Shown: positions 25,018 to 33,366 of the stretch, one piece after another
How positions within the stretch are numbered: the first letter of the stretch is position 1
How the letters are laid out: each line of letters opens with the position of its first letter
Source of the DNA: CADEDH01 sp050330635
GTDB lineage: Bacteria > Actinomycetota > Acidimicrobiia > Acidimicrobiales > SZUA-35
DNA length: 64,000 bases
Direction: 5' to 3'
Assembly (NCBI GenBank): GCA_050330635.1
Contig: JBHJNQ010000010.1
Span: 1 to 64,000, forward strand
The notes under the pieces: generated by a model
Told to the model about the DNA's origin: nothing
Databases searched by the model: none
What the model saw: the letters and a program-made list of their open reading frames with translations, nothing else
Translations under genes and position numbers: made by a program

Positions 25018-25284
25018 GTGACGGGGAGTCGGACGCCGACCAGCGATACAACTGCCGAGGCGGCGCAGCTGCAGCGGGCCGCGTTGGCTGCGATGACACC
25101 GGGCGAACGGGCGGCGGTGGCGTTCGAGATGTCGGCACTCATGCGAAGGATGGCGATCGAGGGGATCCGCCGTCGCGAACCCGACCTGAGCTCCAGCCAG
25201 ATCACGGTGCGGCTGATCGAACGACCTCACGGACCCGACCTGGCGCGGGAGGTGGCCGCATCGCGGGCGAGCCGTGGAGGCTGA
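25018..25284 (+). CDS. MTPGER small protein, long form (candidate antitoxin)
   Basis: An 88-residue protein. After about 25 variable residues (GSRTPTSDTTAEAAQLQRAA) it has MTPGERAAVAFEMSALMRRM and the helical C-terminus also seen in the two short copies. It overlaps the nucleotidyltransferase start by 11 bases. This is the only copy beside a full-length partner. The GTG at 25018 may be replaced by the ATG at 25093. Confidence 0.55.
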   Translation: MTGSRTPTSDTTAEAAQLQRAALAAMTPGERAAVAFEMSALMRRMAIEGIRRREPDLSSSQITVRLIERPHGPDLAREVAASRASRGG

Positions 25285-25834
25285 GCTGCTGCGGGTCGTG
25301 GTCGCAGCGCTCGACCGCGCCGGAATTGCCCACATGGTTACCGGATCGTTGGCGAGCACCATCCACGGGCAGCCTCGCGCCACCCGGGCCATCGACCTTG
25401 TCATCGACCCGACTGAGGCCTCCATCGACCTCCTCGTGGCCGAGTTCCCCACCGAACGCTTCTATGTCGGTGATGCCGGCCTGGCGTTTGCCCGTCGCGA
25501 CATGTTCAACGTCGTCGATGTGCGGTCGGGATGGAAGGTCGACCTGATCGTCCTCGAGGACCGGCCCTTCAGTCGCACCGAGTTCCAGCGACGCCAGCCG
25601 GCCGAGGTTGCCGGTGTGAGCACCTACATCGTGTCTGCCGAGGACTCGATCCTGTCCAAGCTCGAATGGCACTCGATGTCGGGCTCGGACAACCAGCGAC
25701 GCGACGTCCTCGAGATGCTTGTCGCCAATCGCGATCACCTGGACCACGCGTACCTCGAGCGCTGGGCGACAGAGCTCGCCGTCGTTGATGTGCTCCACGA
25801 GCTACAGGCCGAGGCCGCCGCCACCGGTCAGTAG
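25274..25834 (+). CDS. AbiEii-like nucleotidyltransferase, full length
   Basis: A 186-residue protein with HMVTGSLASTIHGQPRATRA then IDLVIDPTEASIDLL, and a C-terminal half ending in helices (ISAEDSILSKLEWH-like VSAEDSILSKLEWHSMSGSD). Relatives are the toxin partners in nucleotidyltransferase toxin-antitoxin systems. One oddity: the DxD motif reads A-I-D, so the first metal-binding Asp is replaced by Ala; the truncated copy at 12226 still has D at that place. The enzyme may be inactive, or use other residues. Confidence 0.65.
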   Translation: MEAELLRVVVAALDRAGIAHMVTGSLASTIHGQPRATRAIDLVIDPTEASIDLLVAEFPTERFYVGDAGLAFARRDMFNVVDVRSGWKVDLIVLEDRPFSRTEFQRRQPAEVAGVSTYIVSAEDSILSKLEWHSMSGSDNQRRDVLEMLVANRDHLDHAYLERWATELAVVDVLHELQAEAAATGQ

Positions 25835-25899
25835 TCGCCGCTGGTCAGTAGCCGCCCGGCGGGCGTCGCCGCCGATCTCGAGCCTGTCCGAGGCGATGG

Positions 25900-25989
25900 T
25901 GTGATGATGAAGGTCTTGCCCTCGATGAGGGCGCGCATGATGCGGCCGCTGTCGTTGCGTAGCTGTCGCTGGCTGATCTCGGCGCTCAT
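25900..25989 (-). pseudogene. VapB N-terminal remnant
   Basis: Reads MSAEISQRQLRNDSGRIMRA then LIEGKTFIIT before running out of homology. It matches the first 30 residues of the two intact VapB proteins. The palindrome that precedes the intact genes is degenerate here, and no VapC follows. Confidence 0.75.
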
Positions 25990-26155
25990 TGCACCCGGAG
26001 TGTGACACGCGATGCCACACCCGGCCTCGGGGCTCGGCTCGTCAGACGGCAACCGTCCGCTTCAGCTCCGGGCGGAGTTGAACCAGATCATGGGCGACGA
26101 CGTGTCGAGGGCCGAGCTCGACGCATGGTCGAGTCATCCATGACCCAGCCACGGG

Positions 26156-26169
26156 CGAACACATGTTCG
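26156..26169 (+). promoter_or_regulatory. SOS (LexA) box of the HNH gene
   Basis: CGAACACATGTTCG fits the actinobacterial LexA consensus CGAAC-RNRY-GTTCG at every position. It lies 34 bases before the ATG of the intact DUF222-HNH gene. 13E12 family genes in Mycobacterium tuberculosis are known to be LexA-regulated, which supports the assignment. Confidence 0.8.
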
Positions 26170-26203
26170 ACTGATTGTCACACCCCGTCGTCAGACTGGG
26201 TCC

Positions 26204-27694
26204 ATGGTCATCGAGGCGGAGAGCACGTCGAGCGGCAGAGCGGCAGACAACAGCGAGGGGAGCGTGGTTGGTGGGGGAGCGGCGGCCTCGTTCGGGCACG
26301 AATCGCCGCCGGGGTCGGTCGATGCGTTGGTGGTGGCGATGATGGGGTGGGGGGCCTGGGTTGCGGCGCGGTCCGCTGATGGCGGGTGGTCGGCGGAGTC
26401 GTTGGCCGAGGCGATGGTCGAGTGGCGGCGGCTGCAGCGTTGTTGTGACGCCGTGGGCCTCGCCCTGGCCGATGCGGCCGATGGGCTGGCCTCGGCGGGC
26501 TCTGGTCCGCCGGCCGACGTGGCGTTGGCCGCCGAGGGCTCGGTCACCGAAGCGGCCGCTCGGGTCGAGGCGGAGCGGGCGCGCACGGTGGCGGGGTTGC
26601 CTGCGGTGCGGGAGGCGGTCGCTGCCGGGAAGGTGGGCGCCGCCAATCTCGATGTGCTGTCCCGCACCTTCGACGGGTTGGCCGCCGACGAGGCGGCGGC
26701 CCTGCGGCAACGGGATGGGGACGTGGCCGATGTGATGGTGCGGTTGGGGCCCGACAGTTTCCGGCGGTGGTTGCATCGGGTCAGGGACCGGATCCGGTCC
26801 GATCACGGGTCGGGGGCGGCGGAGCGGGCGCGGCGCGATGCGTTCGTGCGGATCTCGCCCGATCGTGCCCGGCGTGGCTATCGGGTCTCGGGGTGGTTGC
26901 CGGCAGTCGACGGTGCTGCCGCCAGAGCGGCGCTCGAGGCGGAGTGCCGGCGACTTGTCCGCCCCGATCCGGACAGCGGCGGCATCGGTGGCCGAGGCCA
27001 CGCCCTTGTCCTGCCCGATCCGGACAGTGAGCTCGGGGGGAGCCCCACGTGCGCCGAGGAGACGGCGTCGATGGTGATGGCCGAGGCGTTCGGTCGGCTG
27101 TTGATCCGGGGGGCGAATACCACTCCGTCGTTCGCCAATCAGCGGGTGGGGGTGGAGATCACTGTCCTGGCCGATCAGGACACCCTCGACCACGGTCCTC
27201 ACGACCACTCGGTCATGGAGACCGCCGACGGGCTGGCGCTCTCGGCGGGCGAGTTGGGCCGGTTGTGCTGTGACGCCACCCTGCGGCGAGTCGAGGCGGG
27301 CGAACTCGATCGACTGTCGGTGTCCCGAGCGGCGCGAACGGCCACGTCGGCCCAGCGGGCGGCGCTGCTCGCCCTGTATGGAGGGTGCGCGATCAGCGGG
27401 GCGTCGTGGTCCGAGTGTGAGATGCACCATGTCGTGTTCTGGGAGTCCGGTGGTGGCACCGATATCGACAACCTCGTGCCGGTGTCGAGGCGCTGGCATC
27501 ACCTGATCCACGACAAGGGCTGGCGTCTCGACATGGACGCCGACCGGACGTTACGGATCTGGCGGCCCGACGGGCAGCTCCACCGCACCATCCCGCCGCC
27601 CACGGCGCTCCTCCAACGCCGGTGCTCCGCCACACCGGCGCCGGCCGACGAGGTCCCAGCCGAGCACGGGGCCGCGCAACGCGTTGCGGCCTGA
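26204..27694 (+). CDS. DUF222/HNH endonuclease (13E12 repeat family)
   Basis: A 496-residue protein with an N-terminal helical DUF222 domain (about 40-250), a variable linker carrying two copies of the CTGTCC-N10-GGACAG element in its DNA, and a C-terminal HNH nuclease (CAISGASWSECEMHHVVFWE, then TDIDNLVPVSRRWHHLIHDK). The HH and Asn/His positions of the beta-beta-alpha-metal fold are complete. This is the only full-length member here; partial ones are at 13450, 16057, 19970 and 35100. The family is multi-copy in actinobacteria. Probably induced by DNA damage through the upstream LexA box. Confidence 0.9.
   Translation: MVIEAESTSSGRAADNSEGSVVGGGAAASFGHESPPGSVDALVVAMMGWGAWVAARSADGGWSAESLAEAMVEWRRLQRCCDAVGLALADAADGLASAGSGPPADVALAAEGSVTEAAARVEAERARTVAGLPAVREAVAAGKVGAANLDVLSRTFDGLAADEAAALRQRDGDVADVMVRLGPDSFRRWLHRVRDRIRSDHGSGAAERARRDAFVRISPDRARRGYRVSGWLPAVDGAAARAALEAECRRLVRPDPDSGGIGGRGHALVLPDPDSELGGSPTCAEETASMVMAEAFGRLLIRGANTTPSFANQRVGVEITVLADQDTLDHGPHDHSVMETADGLALSAGELGRLCCDATLRRVEAGELDRLSVSRAARTATSAQRAALLALYGGCAISGASWSECEMHHVVFWESGGGTDIDNLVPVSRRWHHLIHDKGWRLDMDADRTLRIWRPDGQLHRTIPPPTALLQRRCSATPAPADEVPAEHGAAQRVAA
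26955..26976. repeat. 22-base element within the HNH gene (first)
   Basis: TTGTCC-N10-GGACAG with core CCCGATCC. In the reading frame it encodes LVRPDPDSG, between the DUF222 domain and the HNH half. Confidence 0.6.
27006..27027. repeat. 22-base element within the HNH gene (second)
   Basis: TTGTCC-N10-GGACAG, 51 bases after the first and in the same reading frame (LVLPDPDSE). The spacing resembles the pair at 19867/19920, so the pair itself is the repeated unit. Confidence 0.6.
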
Positions 27695-28255
27695 GCGCAT
27701 CGCCGGTCGGCCCGGCCGCCCGGTGGCACCGGCCCGACGCACCCGCATGCGGGGTGCCACTCGGTCGACCGGAGCCCCCACGGTTCACCAACGGGGCTCG
27801 CCGTTCTTTGACAACTTCAGCCCTCGGGCGCCGCGCGCCGGCCGCCGCTCGCCGGCTCGGGGTCGGGGTGGCCCCAGCCACACTGTCACCAGCGGGCACT
27901 ACGGTGGGCGTATGGAACCTCGAGCGTCACGTGGCGGTATCGACCGGCTCGGCAATCCTCTGCCGGCATCGCCCACCAGTGGTGACGTTGAACGCCATGC
28001 CGATCGGCTGCGGATCGTGCCCGAGGACGAGGTGCCGTCCGGCGCGCTCGGTCGGATCCCATCCGCTCCTGGCTGACGGTGATGACCGTGGTCAGACCCT
28101 CGAGCACGTCGACGTCGGGGCGGCCAGGCTGGGCATGAAGCCCTGCAGGAAGGCGCTGTAGGTCTCGTTGATCATCCGCTGGGGGGATTCGGCGGCGATC
28201 GTGTCGACACCAGCGAGCTCTTCCCCGATCCCGACACCCCGGTGAACACCGTCGA
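27695..28255. other. Intergenic debris
   Basis: The first 90 bases resemble those after the HNH remnant at 13860 (shared phrases such as GGTGCC and TCGGTCGACC). A 54-codon plus-strand frame from ATG 27912 (MEPRASRGGIDRLGNPLPAS) has no recognisable family. On the minus strand at 28092-28255 a frame reads AGVDTIAAESPQRMINETYS and AFLQGFMPSLAAPTS, protein-like but unassigned and without a start. No intact gene. Confidence 0.4.
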
Positions 28256-28642
28256 TCAGGGCACCGACACGTCGGTGTGGGAGAAGTCCTCGCCAACGAA
28301 CAGCAGTGGTTGTCCCAACCGCCGTGCCAGTGCGTAGGAGAACGTGTCGCCGAAGTTGAGGCCGGCTCGATGGCGGCCCTTGCCGAACCGGCGCCAGCCC
28401 ACGATGGCCTCGTCGGCGAGGGGCCCGTCGACCGGTATGGTCTCGACCCCGATCCGGTCGAGCAACTCTTCGAGCAACTGGGTCCCCGCCGGACCGGCCT
28501 TCGCCTCGATGACGATGCCCAGTTCCACCGGCGTTGCCGCCGACATTACACAGTGCTCCTCGAGGAGGGAGCGTTCGAGTCCGGGAGTTCCCGGTTCCCC
28601 GAACAACACCGCCACCACCGCCGAGGTATCGACGACGATCAT
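28256..28642 (-). CDS. vapC: VapC toxin (PIN domain), second type
   Basis: A 128-residue PIN protein: MIVVDTSAVVAVLFGEPGTP (first Asp), ATPVELGIVIEA (central Glu), RAGLNFGDTFSYALARRLGQ (third acidic site) and LLFVGEDFSHTDV (fourth). It belongs to the Mycobacterium VapC group with FGDCFSYALA-type motifs, distinct from the other two VapCs. Its start overlaps the antitoxin stop (ATGA). A fragment of a related gene is at 33833-33902. Confidence 0.88.
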   Translation of the reverse strand: MIVVDTSAVVAVLFGEPGTPGLERSLLEEHCVMSAATPVELGIVIEAKAGPAGTQLLEELLDRIGVETIPVDGPLADEAIVGWRRFGKGRHRAGLNFGDTFSYALARRLGQPLLFVGEDFSHTDVSVP

Positions 28643-28881
28643 GTCGGCAGACCATGATCGTCGTAGCCGACGATGTCATCGGGATGGCGCTCGTCGAGCA
28701 CCGGCAGTCGACGAAACCGTTCCACGATGCCGCCGAGGTCCCGTGTCCGAAGGCGGCGGCGTTCGACCTCTAGGCGAGCCTCGAGGGACGCCACCACTGC
28801 GTCGGTGATCGACTCCCCCGTCAGCGCCGCCAGCTCGCGCGCCAACCGGTCTGCACGGTCGCTCTTGATGCTCAAGACCAT
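28639..28881 (-). CDS. vapB: VapB antitoxin (Rv0623 type)
   Basis: An 80-residue antitoxin starting MVLSIKSDRADRLARELAAL, then TGESITDAVVASLEARLEVE and a C-terminal toxin-binding tail (RFRRLPVLDERHPDDIVGYD). This is the ribbon-helix-helix VapB class usual for this VapC type. An in-frame TTG at 28890 could extend it by three residues. An inverted repeat lies just upstream. Confidence 0.85.
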   Translation of the reverse strand: MVLSIKSDRADRLARELAALTGESITDAVVASLEARLEVERRRLRTRDLGGIVERFRRLPVLDERHPDDIVGYDDHGLPT

Positions 28882-28891
28882 GGCGACCAAT

Positions 28892-28907
28892 CTACCTCAA
28901 GAGGTGG
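28892..28907. promoter_or_regulatory. Likely VapBC operator
   Basis: CTACCTC-AA-GAGGTGG is an inverted repeat (six of seven pairs) beginning 11 bases before the vapB ATG. Ribbon-helix-helix VapB proteins bind such sites. Confidence 0.45.
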
Positions 28908-28911
28908 ATAG

Positions 28912-29154
28912 GTGCCAAGACGGCAAGCTGTGGAGCGCGAGGAACGCAATGTCGGGTGGCCGGTGCGGGCGGGCTTGGCGGCGGCGGGTTCGATTACCGC
29001 CACCTACCCGGCCGAGGCCCGAGCCAGCTTCGGCCACAACCCGATGCGCCGCTTGGCTGCCGTGTGGGACGTGGCCCAGGGCACGGTGTACCTGGCCAGC
29101 TCGGCCGTTGGTTTCATCACCGGTACCACGTTGGCGCTCACCGGCGGTGAGTAG
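28912..29154 (+). pseudogene. Short-chain dehydrogenase C-terminal fragment
   Basis: The frame ends FGHNPMRRLAAVWDVAQGTV then YLASSAVGFITGTTLALTGG, the usual C-terminus of SDR oxidoreductases (YLAS...FITG...GG). The Rossmann motif and the YxxxK catalytic part are missing; the 5' end is joined to the vapB upstream region. Confidence 0.65.
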
Positions 29155-29225
29155 TGGCCCCTCGGTCGGCCCGGCTACTCCGACGGCACCGCCTACCCGT
29201 AGCCGCCACCTCGGGCTACTTCCCG

Positions 29226-29900
29226 TCACCGGCCCTCGCCTCTCGCCGCCCGCTCGGCCAGCTCGTCGTGGGTCACGACGGTGGAGGAGACGATGTCGAG
29301 CGAACCGGCCACCCGGGCCGACAGCAGGCGCAGCTCGCCCACCAGGTTCGACCGGTCGAGGATGCGGATGTTGGCGCCCACCACAATCCGGTCGGCCTGG
29401 ACGCTGCGGCCACCCCGACCATCGATCGTCGAACCGTTGCGGATGAGGAGGCGGCCGCCGATGCGGGCCTCGCACAACCACACCGCTGCCGTTTGGCGCA
29501 TGCTGGCCACCGTGCCGACTGCGCCCACGATCTTGGTCTCTTCGATGATCAGGTTGCCGTTGATCGTGGCTCCGTTGGCCACGATCCCGGGGATGGGCTC
29601 GCACCCCACGAACGACAGGGCCCGGAGGTGGGCCCCGTCGAGCATGACGGGCTGATCGAACTCGCAGTTGCGGAACGACAGCGGCACCTGGACGTCGACA
29701 TTGCGCAGATCGAGCTGGCCCACCAATCCGCACCCGGCGAGCTCGAACGGGCGAGGGTCGGCGTGGCCGGTGGTGTCGAGCAGGGCCGATCGGAGATCGG
29801 CGGCCGCCAGCTTCCCCCGCGCCCCCGACGGTTGGAGCACGTCGACGTCGTGGCCCCGGCGCAGTCCAGCAGCGATCCGGTGGGCTGGCGACAGCGTCAT
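29226..29900 (-). pseudogene. Truncated duplicate of the beta-helix membrane protein
   Basis: The first 215 codons match the gene at 8100-10439 closely, from its start (MTLSPAHRIAAGLRRGHDVD) to VSSTVVTHDELAE. The frame then ends in unrelated sequence. Both membrane spans and most of the beta-helix are missing. About 80 bases of upstream DNA are also shared. A third, 70-base piece is at about 31090-31160. Confidence 0.8.
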
Positions 29901-30244
29901 GCGCTTCCTGCCGTTGGGTCGCTCGACGCGCTCAGCCCGCAGTCACCCATCGGCGACGCGTATTCACCACCACATGGGGGGTCTACTCGTCGTTCGCCGA
30001 ATCCAACCCGGTGCTTTGACCGTGCGCGCCGGCTGAGGCGGCCTCGGTCCGGCGGCGCCTCCCGGCGCACGGACCGGGTGGCGCTCCGGGTGGGCGGCAT
30101 CGATGGGAAAGCGTCCTGAGGGGCGGCGCCAGAACCGACGACGGAGGGTAGGCGTTGGGCTGGGGACGAGTCAGGCGGTGATCGCCCGGCCGCCGCCGAT
30201 CGCGGCAGCGCTGCGATCCACACCACGTGGCTGTCACATCCCGC
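29901..30244. other. Intergenic region with an antitoxin scrap
   Basis: After the shared upstream DNA of the beta-helix copy, a short piece at about 30160-30190 (GGACGAGTCAGGCGGTGATC) matches the helix-turn-helix of the XRE antitoxin at 30708. Otherwise empty. Confidence 0.45.
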
Positions 30245-30264
30245 TGATATCAATTCTGATATCA
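30245..30264. promoter_or_regulatory. Double palindrome operator overlapping the start codon
   Basis: TGATATCA occurs twice with a four-base spacer (30245-30252 and 30257-30264); the last A is the first base of the toxin ATG. Such AT-rich sequence is rare in this region. A site for the XRE antitoxin is likely, and an mRNA with little or no leader is possible. Confidence 0.6.
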
Positions 30265-30527
30265 TGTGGCGGATCGAGGTTGAACCCGAGGTCGAGCGCT
30301 GGCTCGACGGCCTTACACCCAAGGAGTTCGCCGTGGCGGTTGTACACATCGAACGTCTCGCCGAGCGGGGCAACATGCTGCGAGTGCCGGCTCCCCGGGC
30401 ACTCGGCGGCGGGCTGTTCGAGCTTCGGTTCGATCTCGCTCGATCGGCAAGACGGATCCCCTACTTCTTCGCTGGCGGTGACCGCATCGTGCTGCTCACC
30501 AGCTTTCGCAAGCAACGCTCGAACTGA
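30264..30527 (+). CDS. RelE/HigB-type toxin (Gp49-like)
   Basis: An 87-residue toxin beginning MWRIEVEPEVERWLDGLTPK and containing RALGGGLFELRFDLARSARR, IPYFFAGGDRIVLLTSFRKQ, the pattern of HigB/Gp49 mRNA interferases with basic residues near the C-terminus. It precedes its antitoxin, the toxin-first order of HigBA modules, with a one-base overlap. Confidence 0.85.
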   Translation: MWRIEVEPEVERWLDGLTPKEFAVAVVHIERLAERGNMLRVPAPRALGGGLFELRFDLARSARRIPYFFAGGDRIVLLTSFRKQRSN

Positions 30528-30832
30528 TGGCACGCAGGACGATTGAGAGTCTGAAGGCTCGTCGTCTGGCCACCATGAGCGACGCCGAGCGGGTCGAGTT
30601 CGACGATGCGTACGACGCAACGAAACTGGCCATCGAGGTTGGTGAGAAGGTGCGTGGGGCCCGGGAGGCGGCCGGGCTCAGTCAGCGGGATCTCGCGGCG
30701 CGCATGGGGACGAGTCAGGCGGCGATCGCCAGGCTGGAGGCCGGCGGTGTCGGTGCGACCCTGACCACGCTGCAGCGAGTGGCGGCGGCGTTGGGTCTCG
30801 TTGTCACCATCGACCTGGCTCCCGCGGTGTAA
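30527..30832 (+). CDS. XRE-family HigA-like antitoxin
   Basis: A 101-residue protein with a C-terminal XRE helix-turn-helix: VGEKVRGAREAAGLSQRDLA, ARMGTSQAAIARLEAGG, then LTTLQRVAAALGLVV. The N-terminal third is the likely toxin-neutralising part (SDAERVEFDDAYDATKLAIE). It should repress the pair through the double palindrome. Confidence 0.85.
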   Translation: MARRTIESLKARRLATMSDAERVEFDDAYDATKLAIEVGEKVRGAREAAGLSQRDLAARMGTSQAAIARLEAGGVGATLTTLQRVAAALGLVVTIDLAPAV

Positions 30833-31230
30833 CCGATTGCGTCTCGCCGATCAGGCTGGGCCGGCACATGAAGCGACGGGTCGAGCGTCGAGGCGGCCGG
30901 CTCGGCTGGTGCGTGGATGTCGAGGATGCTGCTGGGGCCGCGGTGTGCGACGGTGGCGAGGTCGACGGCTGGGGTTCGAGCTGCGGTCGTGGTCGGGGAT
31001 GCATGTCTCGGGCCCCGGCCCGGATGGTGCTCCCGACGGGAGCTCGAAGCCGATGCGTACCAATTGCCGTTGGACCTCCTCCGGCACTCGGCGCTCGTCG
31101 TGGGTGACGATGGTGGAAGAGACCACGTCCAGCGAGCCGGCCACCGGGGCTGACAGCAGGCGGGAATGGGCGTGCGAGTCCCGCTCCACCGCTGAGCGGG
31201 CCACCGCTACCTGGTGCTCGCCTGTCGGCA
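30833..31230. other. Debris region
   Basis: About 400 bases. At about 31090-31160 the minus strand matches the beta-helix genes (LLSAPVAGSLDVVSSTIVTH), a third fragment. The rest has no identifiable gene. Confidence 0.5.
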
Positions 31231-32998
31231 TCAACCGATGGTGGATGCGAAACCGGTGCCCCAGTTGGGCGGCCAGTATCGAGGCGCCACGTTGACCCAG
31301 TCGGCGGACACATCGTCGACGATGAGCTCGGGCCGCGCGCCCTCCTGCAAGGCAACGCTAGATATCTCTGGATCCACGAGCCGAGCTCCGTCGCCACGCT
31401 CACCGTCCCAAGAAGCAGTCCGATAGTAGACCCGTTCGTCGTCGAGGCCGGCGACGAAGATGCTCTCCGCCTGGTCGACCGTGAACGACCGTCCCTCGTC
31501 GAGGTCGACGAGCACCAACAGGTCGCTGGAGTCGTCGCCGTCGCCGGTAGGCTCGCTCGACCTGACTGCGAGCCAGCGACGATCGCTGGAAATGTGAGAT
31601 ACCAGGGCCGTCTCGCCATCGGGGAGTGGGATGAAGTTGGTCTCGCCAGAGGTGGTCACCACCCCTGCCGATGCGCCATTGCTGACGGTTAGCAGCTGTT
31701 CATCGAATCGGAAGATCTGAGCGCTGTCGCTGTCGGTCGCCTCGGCGAGCCGACCGATCTCGGTTGCGTTGCCTCGTTCGACCGCAACAACTGCGCCGTC
31801 CGCTGACGCCGCCACGACCCGGCCCTCGTCCAGGACCGCAAGGTCGACCGGCGAATCGAAGGCGACAATATCCCACGGCTCGCCGACGACGCCGCCGTCG
31901 CCGATCGGCGCCGACCACACCATCGACCGGCCACCGTCGACGCTGCTGAGTGCGAGCGTGCGGCCTGAAGGGCCGAAGTCGGGGCTGTCGTCGGTAGCAA
32001 CCGGAGGGAGTTCGGTTGTGCCGCCAGCTCCGACGAAGCTGAACTCACCGGTGTTCTCCCCGAACCCGATGGCGAGAAATCCAGAATCGACCGTCTTGAT
32101 TCCGCGAAGGTCGGCTTCGGCCACGATGCGTCCAGACGCCAACTCGATCAGGACCGTTCGTCCGCCTCTGTCATTCGCACCGGTCACCATCAAACTGTCG
32201 CCGCTCGGAGAGAACCACGCGGAGACACGTGACCCTGCGTCGAAGTCGACGACCTCTCGCCTGGCTCCATCGGCGAGTCCGATCACCGAAACAACCGCGC
32301 GAGACGAGCGGACCTCTGCGACCACACCGACGTCGGCCAGCGGGTTGACTGCGCAGGCGTCGCCTCGAACGACGTTCGAGGCCTCCCGACCCTCGATACG
32401 GACGATGTGGCACGAGCCTTCTCCGTCGTCGACCAGATAGAGCCCGGACGGCGAGCCGTAGATGTAGAGCGGCCGGCGATCGACGGTGGTGATGTCCTCC
32501 AGCTCGGTGTCGTCGAGCACACCGATCGTCCAACGGTCTCCGTCCCCCGTCGTTCTGGTAGACCACCAGCCGCCCGCCATCGTGGCCGTAAACGAACATC
32601 GAGTGGTTGAGAACGCGGTCGTTCTCGGCCACGAGAATGAATGTCGCTGTAGAAAAGCTGCCGTCCCGCAGGATCCGAGTGTCGGTCGGCGGGTCTGCCA
32701 TCTGGGCTGGGTCGTCGATCAGGTACACGTCGCCCGAGTCGTACACCACGATCTCGTCGACGCCGGCTCCCGCGTCATAGTTTCGCCCGGTGAAAGCGAA
32801 CGCGCCCGCCGCGATGATGCCGGCCGCCGTGCCGAGTCCTGCGATGATCGCCCACATTCGGATCCTGGGGCGGCGCCCGGGCGTGACCGGCGGATCACCG
32901 CCGTCGGGTTTGCCGCAGGCGGCGCAGAATCGCACCTCGCCCGCCATGGTGGCGTTGCAGGCGGCACACCTCCGCAGGGCAGCTTCCGAGGAGCGCCA
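31231..32998 (-). pseudogene. Zinc-ribbon membrane protein with beta-propeller, frameshifted
   Basis: The minus strand encodes a double zinc ribbon (CAACNATMAGEVRFCAACG), a membrane helix (MWAIIAGLGTAAGIIAAGAF) and a long outer domain of WD40/propeller-like repeats (FSPSGDSLMVTGANDRGGRT, FGPSGRTLALSS). The frame breaks at a run of five C (32544-32548); with four the protein continues as NDGDGDRWTIGVLDD. No ATG or GTG is found before the first CxxC, and the upstream DNA is a DUF4160 piece, so the 5' end is also lost. It may be a one-base error or slippage at the run, but the missing start suggests a true pseudogene. Confidence 0.65.
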
Positions 32999-33059
32999 GG
33001 CGAACTGGCTCTTGGCCCAGGAGCCGGCGCCGCTCGGTCCAATCGACCCGCTGACGTAG
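32997..33059 (+). pseudogene. DUF4160 C-terminal fragment
   Basis: Reads ANWLLAQEPAPLGPIDPLT to a stop, matching the last 19 residues of the DUF4160 protein at 14150-14410 (TNWALAQEPAPLGRIEPLA). It keeps the position it would have before DUF2442. Confidence 0.75.
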
Positions 33060-33069
33060 GTTGTGGGCC

Positions 33070-33366
33070 ATGGCCGCGCTTGCTCGCGTCAGTCACGTCG
33101 AGGTCGTCGCCGAATGTACGTTGCGCGTCGTGTTCAGCGATGGGCTCGTGCGGGAGCTCGACTTCGCTGGCGTTCTCGCCGGTGTTCTGGCCGGGATCGA
33201 CGATGACGACACGTTCGCATCGGTCGGCGCGGACCCGGTGGCCGGCACCGTGTGCTGGCCCGGGGGCATCGACGTCGACCCCGATGTGCTTCACGGCGAG
33301 GCGCCCGCGGCAGTGCACCGTGGTCCCCGCTTGGTCCGCCAGTATGGGGTCGAGCAAGCCAGCTGA
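33070..33366 (+). CDS. DUF2442 family protein without its partner
   Basis: Ninety-eight residues (MAALARVSHVEVVAECTLRV, FSDGLVRELDFAGVLAGVLA, DPVAGTVCWPGGIDVDPDVL), complete and about 75 percent like the copy at 14420. Its DUF4160 neighbour survives only as 19 codons. As a candidate antitoxin it could neutralise the DUF4160 protein at 14 kb. ATG 33070 chosen; a TTG at 33061 is in frame. Confidence 0.75.
   Translation: MAALARVSHVEVVAECTLRVVFSDGLVRELDFAGVLAGVLAGIDDDDTFASVGADPVAGTVCWPGGIDVDPDVLHGEAPAAVHRGPRLVRQYGVEQAS

Noticed and set aside
30840..31230. Transposon remnant
   Set aside because: No transposase motif or terminal inverted repeats; the only match is to the beta-helix gene.
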